From assembly GCA_947648915.1 (NCBI GenBank), contig CANSPQ010000014.1:1-32021 (forward strand): a stretch of 32,021 nucleotides of DNA, written 5' to 3'. Origin of the DNA: an uncultured Caryophanales bacterium. Lineage in GTDB: Bacteria; Bacillota_I; Bacilli_A; RF39; UBA660. The notes beneath the pieces were generated by a model that was not told where the DNA came from, made no database searches, and saw only the letters and a list, made by a program, of their open reading frames with translations. This document shows positions 7,112 through 14,338 of the stretch, one piece after another. Position 1 is the stretch's first letter; every line of letters begins with the position of its first letter. The position numbers and the translations under genes are program-made.

Positions 7112-8110
7112 ATGACTCAAAATATGAGCGATATTTATTATAACGGAATGAATAGTTGGAAAAATAATGATTATATAAATGCAAGAAAATATTTTGAAAT
7201 TTCTTACAATGCTTCTGAATTTAAGAATGATTCATTATCAAAATTACTTCAAATTGATTTAAGAGAAGGAAAATATAATAAAGTTAGGAAATTATTAGAA
7301 GAAAATATTGAGAATCAAACAGTTCAAATGAAGCAAGTATATGGATTATTAGAAAATATTGAAAATAATTTTGAGGCAAGCAAAAAATACTATAGTGCAT
7401 GTATGGTTGATCCAAAAATGCAAAATAAAGCCTTGTTATCTATTGCAAAACTATATATTCAAACAGGAGACAATGAAGTAGCTAGAAAAATGTTTGAGAC
7501 CTTACAACTGGATAACTATTTTAAAATACAATCAACAATTGATTTAATTTGTTTAAACATTTTGGAACAAAATTATAGTGATGCTCAAAGTCTATTAAAA
7601 GGAATTGATGAAAAAAGATTGACTCCTAAACTTTATCAACATTATCGCATTTTACACATGTATATTCAATATTTTCAAGGGAAATTAAATAGCTCAAATA
7701 ATCATTTTGATCCTGTCAAGGACTATATGATTTATAGATTATTTGATCATAACGAAGAAATATTGCTAAATCATATACAAAAACATATGAATCAAAGAGA
7801 TAGAGACAGTAATGGATGTTTTTTCAAATATATAGATTTAAAAAAATTGCTTTCTGATGTAAGAGAAAGAATAGAAGGTATGAATGCAAATCACTTTGAG
7901 GTTTCTGATATGTATCGGTTTCAATTGGATACTCCGATTGGATTTAAAGGGGATGATATTACAAGTGACTTATGTGTAGTAACTATGATTGGAACAAAAG
8001 ATATTATAACAATGTATCCAGTTTTGCTATCAGATAAGTTTGATAAAGAGGGATTTTCTATAAGCAAAGAACTTATGCATAAAAGAAATATTGGAGGTAA
8101 AAAAAGATGA
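7112..8110 (+). CDS. TPR-repeat protein, first gene of a two-gene accessory operon
   Basis: This protein of 332 residues is built mainly of tetratricopeptide-like helical pairs over about residues 1-205 (for example MSDIYYNGMNSWKNNDYINARKYFE and ALLSIAKLYIQTGDNEVARKMFE). A shorter C-terminal domain follows (about 240-325) with RFQLDTPIGFKGDDITSDLCVVTMIGTKDIITMYPV, which looks beta-rich. It has no signal peptide or membrane segment, so it is probably a cytosolic scaffold or sensor. The ATG at 7112 has AGGGGG seven bases upstream; the ATG at 7106 is too close to that site. Its stop overlaps the start of the next TPR gene (ATGA), so the two are translationally coupled. I do not recognise a specific family, and the function is unknown. 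Confidence 0.75.
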   Translation: MTQNMSDIYYNGMNSWKNNDYINARKYFEISYNASEFKNDSLSKLLQIDLREGKYNKVRKLLEENIENQTVQMKQVYGLLENIENNFEASKKYYSACMVDPKMQNKALLSIAKLYIQTGDNEVARKMFETLQLDNYFKIQSTIDLICLNILEQNYSDAQSLLKGIDEKRLTPKLYQHYRILHMYIQYFQGKLNSSNNHFDPVKDYMIYRLFDHNEEILLNHIQKHMNQRDRDSNGCFFKYIDLKKLLSDVRERIEGMNANHFEVSDMYRFQLDTPIGFKGDDITSDLCVVTMIGTKDIITMYPVLLSDKFDKEGFSISKELMHKRNIGGKKR

Positions 8111-10647
8111 TAAATGAAGAAAGTCTAATGAAAATGTATGATGGTATATTAAACAACTCAGTATTAACAACAAAGAAGTTAAATGAATATGGTTTTCATG
8201 CAAAAGATATATCTGATTTAATAAAAGAAGGAAAACTACAAAGATTAAAAAGAGGTTATTATTCTTTACTTTCTATTGATGATCTATTTTATTATGGTAA
8301 AAGATTAATTTCAATGAAAGAATATGAAAAAGCAACGAAATGTTTTTTGACTTGTTATCAATTAAATCCACAACATTTAGGTTCTTGCTTTCAATTGTTT
8401 TTAAGAAGTATCCAAAGCAAAAATTATGAAAAAGCATTTGAATATTTTGAACATTTTTATGAATCCGAAAATGAAAATTATAATCATGATAGCAATTATT
8501 ACTTATATCTATTAAACATCATTACTGAATTACCAGAGCATCATAGAGAATATGCAAGATATTTAAAATTAAGTGATATTAGTGCTAATTATAATGATAA
8601 AAGGTATAGTAATCATCAACTTTATAATAAGATTAGAATATCATCGTTAAATCAAAGATTTGTACTTGCATTAAGGCAACTGAATGAGGCAATTCATGAA
8701 AACAATGGAATAATCACTGTACAGGATATTGTAGTTAAGACTTTATTAACGCAGGCTATAGAAAAACAACAAGAAACAAAAAAACGTATAATTAAATTAA
8801 TAAATGAAAAGAAATATGATGAAGTAATCCAGTTTTTACAAAATATGGATACCAAACATGGTTTAAGCCGTGCAGACCAATATACTCTAGTATTAATAAA
8901 AGATTTAACTAAAATAATAAAAACAGGTGAAATTCCAAAAAAACAAATATTTAGTACCGATAAAGTACTTGATGCAATTGAAGGTAAAAATTATGAATTA
9001 GCTTTTCAATTGAGTTTAGAATATCTTAAAAAAAGTAATATAAATTCTGATGATAATGCGTTATATTTATTGTTATCAGAAATTCAGAATTTGATGAATA
9101 TGCATAAAGAAATTTCACAGGTAGTAGAACAACAGGTTGTAGAAGAAATAGAATCTCATTCTATAAAAAAATCAGAAGAGCAACCAATTCAAGTACAAGC
9201 AACAAATTCCTTTACTGATACAAATACTTTTGCTGATATTATTGGATATTTGATGAAGGAAGATTTAGATAATGCTTTTACTGCTTTAAGAAATTATTTA
9301 TGTAGTATAAATAAAAGCCAATATGAATTTTTGATAATTGATTTAATTAAGATTAGCCTGATAGAAGGGGATATTGCTTTTACAAAACCTATGATTTCTT
9401 TAACTTATATTACAAGAGAAAATTTTGAATTCAATATTTCAGAATATATTCAAAAATTTTATGAAAATTTAGCAAACAATAATTTTGAACATGCAAGAAT
9501 ATATTTAGATATTATATCAAAGGCAAATAAGTTAGGACAATCTTGTATATTAACGGAAAGCTTAGAGAGGGTATTAAATGATACTGAAAAGATGCAAAAT
9601 TACAAAAGAAATAATGATGTAATAAGCAGGGTAGATGATTCAATAGAAAATATTTCAGAATTCACTTCTGAAGGAGAATCATATGCTGATTCCACTTCAA
9701 CTATTCCTTCCAAACTACTTTGTGAACAACCAGCTATTGAAAACATAGTGATGCCGAAGGATGGAATAGATACGAATCATAAAGCAACTCCACCAAAAAA
9801 GACTTATGATGATTATGATTTGATTCAGCAAAAGCTAGATGAGGTGTATGAAAAGGGAATTATCGTGTTAAAACCAATGAATGATGGACGAAGAAAAGAA
9901 ATACACAATATTGTGAAAAATATTCCGGATGTTGTATCATTCAGTATTGGAGCGAGTGAGGATAGAAGGGTAGTATTAAGATTTAAACCATATATATATG
10001 AACATATTGATATAAAACAAATGACGAGCATAGGAAATGAAGCATACAAAAATGGGGATTATGATACTTGCATAAATTCTTATCGACAATTGTTAGAATT
10101 AAAAGAGCCAAAAGCATTCATTTATGCAAAACTTGGATTAGCCTATATGAAAAAGTTTGATAAAAATACTGCAATTGACTATTTCACTGTAGCTACAGAG
10201 TTAAGTAAAAAGGAAAATGGAATGTATGATTTTACAGAATTGATAGCTAGTTTAAATGGGCTCATATCACAGGAGGATAAGAAGCCACTAGTTAGAATGC
10301 AAACATCTGATTTTAAAGATGATATAGATGAGTATTATGGAATAGATGGTATTGATCAAGTAGCAAAATTGATATCTTCTGGAATGACCATTGAAGAAGC
10401 TTGCTGTAATTTAAGGTTAAATGAGGAACAAAAAAATATTGTTACATTAATTTATGCGAGGGAATATTATGCACAGGAGTTTTATGCACTTGGTGATCAA
10501 TATTTGAAAAAGGTGGAACGCACAAAGAATAAATCTAAATTTGTTATTACGTTACTTGAAGAAATTAGGAAAAATAAAAGATTTTATAAGAATAGAATGA
10601 TCGAGGAAGCAAAACATTTAACATTTACTTCTGAGACACAGAATTAG
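8107..10647 (+). CDS. Large TPR protein with AbiEi-like winged-helix N-terminus
   Basis: This protein has 846 residues. Residues about 18-56 (SVLTTKKLNEYGFHAKDISDLIKEGKLQRLKRGYYSL) match the N-terminal winged-helix pattern of AbiEi-type antitoxins and related transcription regulators. TPR-like helical repeats follow from about 60, interrupted by linkers around 335-375 and 535-590. A further alpha/beta segment (about 590-640) and two canonical TPRs (TSIGNEAYKNGDYDTCINSYRQLLELK, then FIYAKLGLAYMKKFDKNTAIDYFTVATEL) precede a helical C-terminus with a GMTIEEACCNLRLNEEQ segment. GGAGG (8093-8097) precedes the ATG, which overlaps the upstream TPR stop. A DNA-binding head joined to a long peptide-binding solenoid suggests a regulator or sensor; this is inference. 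No catalytic motif is seen. Confidence 0.72.
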   Translation: MINEESLMKMYDGILNNSVLTTKKLNEYGFHAKDISDLIKEGKLQRLKRGYYSLLSIDDLFYYGKRLISMKEYEKATKCFLTCYQLNPQHLGSCFQLFLRSIQSKNYEKAFEYFEHFYESENENYNHDSNYYLYLLNIITELPEHHREYARYLKLSDISANYNDKRYSNHQLYNKIRISSLNQRFVLALRQLNEAIHENNGIITVQDIVVKTLLTQAIEKQQETKKRIIKLINEKKYDEVIQFLQNMDTKHGLSRADQYTLVLIKDLTKIIKTGEIPKKQIFSTDKVLDAIEGKNYELAFQLSLEYLKKSNINSDDNALYLLLSEIQNLMNMHKEISQVVEQQVVEEIESHSIKKSEEQPIQVQATNSFTDTNTFADIIGYLMKEDLDNAFTALRNYLCSINKSQYEFLIIDLIKISLIEGDIAFTKPMISLTYITRENFEFNISEYIQKFYENLANNNFEHARIYLDIISKANKLGQSCILTESLERVLNDTEKMQNYKRNNDVISRVDDSIENISEFTSEGESYADSTSTIPSKLLCEQPAIENIVMPKDGIDTNHKATPPKKTYDDYDLIQQKLDEVYEKGIIVLKPMNDGRRKEIHNIVKNIPDVVSFSIGASEDRRVVLRFKPYIYEHIDIKQMTSIGNEAYKNGDYDTCINSYRQLLELKEPKAFIYAKLGLAYMKKFDKNTAIDYFTVATELSKKENGMYDFTELIASLNGLISQEDKKPLVRMQTSDFKDDIDEYYGIDGIDQVAKLISSGMTIEEACCNLRLNEEQKNIVTLIYAREYYAQEFYALGDQYLKKVERTKNKSKFVITLLEEIRKNKRFYKNRMIEEAKHLTFTSETQN

Positions 10648-10714
10648 ACAAATGAGATGATTGAATATTACAAATGTAATTAAAACTACCTATTATATAG
10701 AATTTGTGTAAAAT

Positions 10715-10742
10715 TTGACAAGATTTCATTTTCTGTTATAAT
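10715..10742 (+). promoter_or_regulatory. Sigma-A promoter, leader copy 2
   Basis: TTGACA (10715-10720) and TATAAT (10737-10742) are 16 bases apart, identical to copy 1. It drives the Fic gene. Confidence 0.85.
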
Positions 10743-10748
10743 AGGCAA

Positions 10749-10851
10749 CATTAGACAAAGAGGAATCATAAAATAGTTTGTGGGTAGGTAAAATATAAGT
10801 ATGCCATTTGCAAACGGAGGGGGGGACACCCTCTTTTTTTATTGTCTAAAA
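10749..10851 (+). ncRNA. Structured G-rich leader RNA of the fic gene (unknown class)
   Basis: It has the same pairings as copy 1: 10751-10756 with 10844-10849, 10757-10763 with 10830-10836, and 10776-10787 with 10804-10815. Here the G tract is GGA followed by seven G, which gives a cleaner terminator stem GAGGG/CCCTC (10817-10821 with 10829-10833) before seven T. The one base change in the 10804-10815 arm adds a mismatch near the loop, so covariation support from the pair is weak. A reading frame from ATG 10801 runs through the terminator in frame with fic. Confidence 0.6.
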
Positions 10852-10866
10852 ATAGGAGATGAAATT

Positions 10867-11604
10867 ATGAATGAAGTAGTAATTGATATGGAATTTTTAA
10901 TACAAGAGTCCTTTTTAGGTTATAAGTATCGCAAGGAAAATAAAAAATTATATAATACAGATGCTGATTTACCTAAAAAATTAATCTATTTGTATTATTC
11001 AACAAACCAAGATAGAAATTTCGAAGATATTCCTAAAGCATTTATTAATCGATATATCAAGAATGAATGTGCTTTAGAAGGAGTACATGACAAAGAAGAA
11101 ATCATTGGGCAGGGAATTATGTACGAGTTTGCCCATACTACAGATGAACGATTTGATATTTATTCTTTGTTGTCATTTCATAAACAATTATATTCTGTTT
11201 CACCATACCCTGAGTGTGCGGGTCAATTCCGAAATTATGATGTGTATTTGCCAGGAACTGGAACAGAGATAGCTGAATGGTCAACGATTCGTACTCAAAT
11301 TAGAGCGTTAGACCCATTTGTCAATGAACTCATTGAAAAAGCAAAAATCCTAGATAAAAGTAATCCAAATGAATTGGTTCAGTATATTGATGACTGTATC
11401 AAAATAAAGTGTGCATTAATTAAAATTCATCCATTTTTTGATGGAAATGGTAGGACCATAAGATGTTTTATCAATTATCTATTTGAATTGGCAGGTATTC
11501 CTCCAATTTATATTAAGGTAAATGAGAGAACAGAATATCATTTGGCTATGAATCGGGCAAATTGCGAAAACGATTTTTCGGGTATTATCAATTTTTGTAA
11601 GTAA
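10867..11604 (+). CDS. Fic-domain protein (probable AMP/NMP transferase)
   Basis: This 245-residue protein has the full Fic core HPFFDGNGRTIR (188-199), with catalytic His188, the acidic residue and the phosphate-binding GNGR. Such enzymes usually transfer AMP from ATP to a target hydroxyl. An inhibitory-helix-like segment NECALEG (66-72) lies N-terminal to the core, as in class II Fic proteins. The family motif (S/T)xxxE(G/N) has Glu in place of Ser/Thr, while the key inhibitory Glu71 is kept, so self-inhibition may still work. The ATG at 10867 has TAGGAGATG upstream. An in-frame extension from 10801 passes through the leader terminator and is not believed to be the main start. The gene is alone after the second leader copy; no separate antitoxin gene is seen. 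Confidence 0.9.
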   Translation: MNEVVIDMEFLIQESFLGYKYRKENKKLYNTDADLPKKLIYLYYSTNQDRNFEDIPKAFINRYIKNECALEGVHDKEEIIGQGIMYEFAHTTDERFDIYSLLSFHKQLYSVSPYPECAGQFRNYDVYLPGTGTEIAEWSTIRTQIRALDPFVNELIEKAKILDKSNPNELVQYIDDCIKIKCALIKIHPFFDGNGRTIRCFINYLFELAGIPPIYIKVNERTEYHLAMNRANCENDFSGIINFCK

Positions 11605-11808
11605 TAGTTATGAGAATCAAAAGTGTGATTAAAAGAATGATAATAATGAGTAAAAATATGCAGATAGTAAATATTTATATTTCTTTTTTACGCATAATAT
11701 CAAGCTTTCCTTCTATTCATTAGAACGAAGATTGGCAGACCCTAATAGTCAATGTATTACATAATTATCATTCGTCTATGTGCAAGTAAACATATTATAG
11801 AAATACTT

Positions 11809-11837
11809 TTGATATTTCTTTTTTTTTCTGTTATAAT
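11809..11837 (+). promoter_or_regulatory. Sigma-A promoter of parE
   Basis: TTGATA (11809-11814) and TATAAT (11832-11837) are 17 bases apart. The predicted start near 11844 coincides with the AAAGGTGA ribosome-binding site, which gives a very short leader. Confidence 0.85.
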
Positions 11838-11853
11838 GTGAAAGGTGATAAAA

Positions 11854-13761
11854 GTGGCAAAATATGATGAAAGCTCAATAAAAATATTAGAGGGACTTGA
11901 AGCAGTACGAAAAAGACCAGGTATGTATATTGGCTCAACAGATAAAAGAGGGCTTCACCATTTAGTATGGGAAATTGTTGACAATGGTGTAGATGAGGTC
12001 ATCAATGGTTTTGGTAAAAAAATAAAAATAGTGATGTACAAAGATCACAGTATCAGTGTAGAAGATGAAGGACGTGGTGTTCCTGTTGGACAACATGCAA
12101 GCGGAATGAGTACACCTGAGGTTGTTTATACCGTATTACATGCAGGTGGAAAATTTGAGTCAGGTGGATATAAAGTATCGGGAGGACTCCACGGCGTAGG
12201 TGCATCTGTTGTAAATGCACTAAGTAAATGGATGGAAGTCAATATCAAAAAAGATGGATATGAATACTATATTCGTTTTGAAAATGGTGGAAAAACAGTA
12301 GTTCCTTTAAAGAAATTAGAAAAGACAAGTAAGACTGGAACCAAAGTAAGATTTTTACCAGATGATGAAATCTTTTCGACAACGAATTTTTCGTTTTCTA
12401 CTATTTGTGAAAGAATGCAAGAATGTGCTTTCCTTCTAAAAGGATTAACTATTGAGGTAGAAGATCAAGAAGAAGAGAGAAAAGAAGTATTTCATTACGA
12501 AAACGGATTAGAAGCATTTGTAGAATATTTAAATGATGATAAAACTGTTTTACATAAAGTCGTTCATTTTGAAGGGATGAAAGATAAAATCAATGTAGAA
12601 GTAGCTTTTCAATATACAGATACCTATTCTGAAAGTATTATTTCATTTGTAAATAATGTCAAAACCAATGATGGCGGAACCCATGAAGTTGGATTTAAAA
12701 CCGCATTAACACGTGTATTCAATGACTATGCACGTGCCAATGGATATTTAAAAACGAAGGATAAGAATCTAGAAGGGCCAGATACAAGAGAAGGATTAAC
12801 TGCTATTATCAGTTTACAAATACCAGAAAATTTACTTCAATTTGAAGGACAGACCAAAGGAAAATTGGGTACTCCCATCGCAAGAAATGTTGTAGAAAGC
12901 ATTGTTTCTGAAAAATTACAATTTTTCTTAGAAGAAAATAAAGAAATTGCCACTAATATTTTGAACAAAATGGTCAAAAGTAAAATGGTCCGAGAAGCAG
13001 CTAGAAAAGCCAGAGATGAAGCCAGAAATGGTAAAGACAAAAATAAAAAAGAATATGCGATTAATGGTAAACTTGCACCAGCTCAAAGTAAAAATCCTGC
13101 AATCAATGAGTTATTTTTGGTCGAAGGGGATTCCGCAGGTGGATCTGCAAAACTAGGACGTGATCGTAAATTTCAAGCTATTTTGCCATTGCGTGGGAAA
13201 GTACTAAATACGGAAAAAACCAAGATGGAAGAAATTTTAAAAAACGAAGAAATCAACACTTTAATTCATGCGATAGGTGCAGGGGTAGGAAGTGATTTTA
13301 CTGTAGAAGATTCGAACTATGATAAAATCATCATTATGACTGATGCCGATGTCGATGGTTCTCATATTCAAATCTTATTACTAACATTTTTTTACCGATA
13401 TATGAAGCCATTAATTGAACAAGGACATTTATATATCGCAATGCCACCTTTATACAAAATTTCTTGTGGAAAAGAATTTGAATACGCTTATACGGAAGAA
13501 GAGAGGGCGAGTATTTTAGAAAAATTCAAGGGAAAACAAACAACAACTCAAAGATACAAAGGTCTTGGAGAAATGAATGCTGAACAATTAAAAGAAACCA
13601 CCATGAGTGTAGAAACAAGAAGTTTGATTAAGGTGAATATTGTAGATGCTGCTTTGGCAGAGAAACGTGTCAGTGTTTTAATGGGGGATAAAGTAGAACC
13701 AAGAAAAGAATGGATTGAACAAAATGTACAATTTTCATTAGAGGATAATTTCACAATTTGA
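11854..13761 (+). CDS. parE: DNA topoisomerase IV subunit B
   Basis: This 635-residue GHKL ATPase/Toprim subunit works with ParC to unlink daughter chromosomes. The N-terminal part shows LEAVRKRPGMYIGSTDKRGLHHLVWEIVDNGVDE (ATP lid and Mg-binding Asn) and GGLHGVGASVVNALS. The Toprim part shows EGDSAGGSAKLGRD, MTDADVDGSHI and the C-terminal QRYKGLGEMN. The length and the pairing with a ParC-type gene favour ParE over GyrB. The start is the GTG at 11854, five bases after AAAGGTGA; the GTG at 11845 lies inside that site. A strong promoter for the next gene begins in its last codons. Confidence 0.95.
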   Translation: MAKYDESSIKILEGLEAVRKRPGMYIGSTDKRGLHHLVWEIVDNGVDEVINGFGKKIKIVMYKDHSISVEDEGRGVPVGQHASGMSTPEVVYTVLHAGGKFESGGYKVSGGLHGVGASVVNALSKWMEVNIKKDGYEYYIRFENGGKTVVPLKKLEKTSKTGTKVRFLPDDEIFSTTNFSFSTICERMQECAFLLKGLTIEVEDQEEERKEVFHYENGLEAFVEYLNDDKTVLHKVVHFEGMKDKINVEVAFQYTDTYSESIISFVNNVKTNDGGTHEVGFKTALTRVFNDYARANGYLKTKDKNLEGPDTREGLTAIISLQIPENLLQFEGQTKGKLGTPIARNVVESIVSEKLQFFLEENKEIATNILNKMVKSKMVREAARKARDEARNGKDKNKKEYAINGKLAPAQSKNPAINELFLVEGDSAGGSAKLGRDRKFQAILPLRGKVLNTEKTKMEEILKNEEINTLIHAIGAGVGSDFTVEDSNYDKIIIMTDADVDGSHIQILLLTFFYRYMKPLIEQGHLYIAMPPLYKISCGKEFEYAYTEEERASILEKFKGKQTTTQRYKGLGEMNAEQLKETTMSVETRSLIKVNIVDAALAEKRVSVLMGDKVEPRKEWIEQNVQFSLEDNFTI

Positions 13762-13785
13762 CAAGCAAAAAATATGTGCTATAAT
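13758..13785 (+). promoter_or_regulatory. Sigma-A promoter nested in the parE terminator
   Basis: TTGACA (13758-13763, overlapping the parE stop) and TATAAT (13780-13785) are 16 bases apart. The predicted start (about 13792) falls in the loop of the parE terminator, so the new transcript carries only the 3' arm and escapes termination. Another TATAAT at 13847-13852, without a clear -35, could be a second start. Confidence 0.75.
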
Positions 13786-13811
13786 ACCAAACTAACATTT
13801 GGTATTTTTTT
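13783..13811 (+). terminator. parE terminator
   Basis: A nine-base stem (13783-13791 with 13798-13806) with a six-base loop is followed by a T run to 13811. Confidence 0.85.
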
Positions 13812-13878
13812 GACGAAATTCGACAAATTTTTCAAAACCAATGTCATATAATGAAATATGTGTGAAAGGAAGAAAATT

Positions 13879-14259
13879 ATGAATAAACAAGTAAAACAAC
13901 AAAAAATAAATTATTTTATGGAGCACATAATCTCACTTCAAAATGGGATGATGGATAAAATAGGCGCAAAAACACTTCTATATGTAGTCAAGGAGACACT
14001 TATTTCAGAACAACCTTTAGAAACATGCCCATCTTATAATTCATTAGAACAATATTTTGGACAAGAGGAATCGTCAGTGATAAATGAGCAACAAGCAAGT
14101 TGTACACTTGGGAGTGTCTTAGCTAATATGTTAACTATGATGAATAAAGGACAGGAAATTGACCAAATTGGAAGAATTATTTCATATTATCCATATATAG
14201 TGGATAATCAAAGTTCTAGAGAGATTCATTCTCAAAAAAGAATTTCATATTCAGCATAA
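13879..14259 (+). CDS. Unknown small protein between parE and parC
   Basis: This 126-residue protein is of a type I do not recognise. The N-terminal half is a likely pair of helices (KINYFMEHIISLQNGMMDKIGAKTLLYVVKETLI). It is followed by a polar segment with two Cys and by a second helix-prone stretch (SCTLGSVLANMLTMMNKGQEIDQIGRII). There is no signal peptide or membrane span. The ATG at 13879 has AAAGGAAG upstream; an in-frame ATG at 13858 lacks a site. Its own promoter is nested in the parE terminator, and it has its own terminator before parC, so it is a separate transcript placed inside the topoisomerase IV pair. Whether it relates to chromosome segregation is not known. Confidence 0.7.
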   Translation: MNKQVKQQKINYFMEHIISLQNGMMDKIGAKTLLYVVKETLISEQPLETCPSYNSLEQYFGQEESSVINEQQASCTLGSVLANMLTMMNKGQEIDQIGRIISYYPYIVDNQSSREIHSQKRISYSA

Positions 14260-14280
14260 TCTATAAAAATACGTTATTTT

Positions 14281-14310
14281 AAAAGGAAATCCTTTGCACT
14301 TTCCTTTTTT
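14281..14310 (+). terminator. Terminator upstream of parC
   Basis: A nine-base stem (14281-14289 with 14300-14308) with a ten-base loop runs into a T tract. The loop contains the -35 element of the parC promoter. Confidence 0.85.
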
Positions 14311-14322
14311 TTTTGCTATAAT
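14294..14322 (+). promoter_or_regulatory. Sigma-A promoter of parC
   Basis: TTGCAC (14294-14299) and TATAAT (14317-14322) are 17 bases apart. The predicted start near 14329 lies on the AAGGTGAT ribosome-binding site. Confidence 0.85.
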
Positions 14323-14338
14323 GAAGCAAGGTGATAGT

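Larger units (their letters stand above)
10698..10851 (+). repeat. Direct repeat, copy 2: promoter plus structured leader
   Basis: This is a near-identical copy of 6889-7042 at a constant offset of 3809 bases. It even carries the last 14 bases of the HAD coding sequence although no HAD gene is present here, which shows that the duplicated or recombined block started in the HAD gene. Confidence 0.9.

Noticed and set aside
6889-10851. Insertion sequence or transposon with long direct repeats
   Set aside because: There is no transposase, terminal inverted repeat or target-site duplication, and the repeats contain a promoter and leader.
11635-11773. Ten-base inverted repeat (GAATGATAAT and ATTATCATTC) before parE
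   Set aside because: The arms are about 120 bases apart in AT-rich DNA with no associated gene, so chance is likely.
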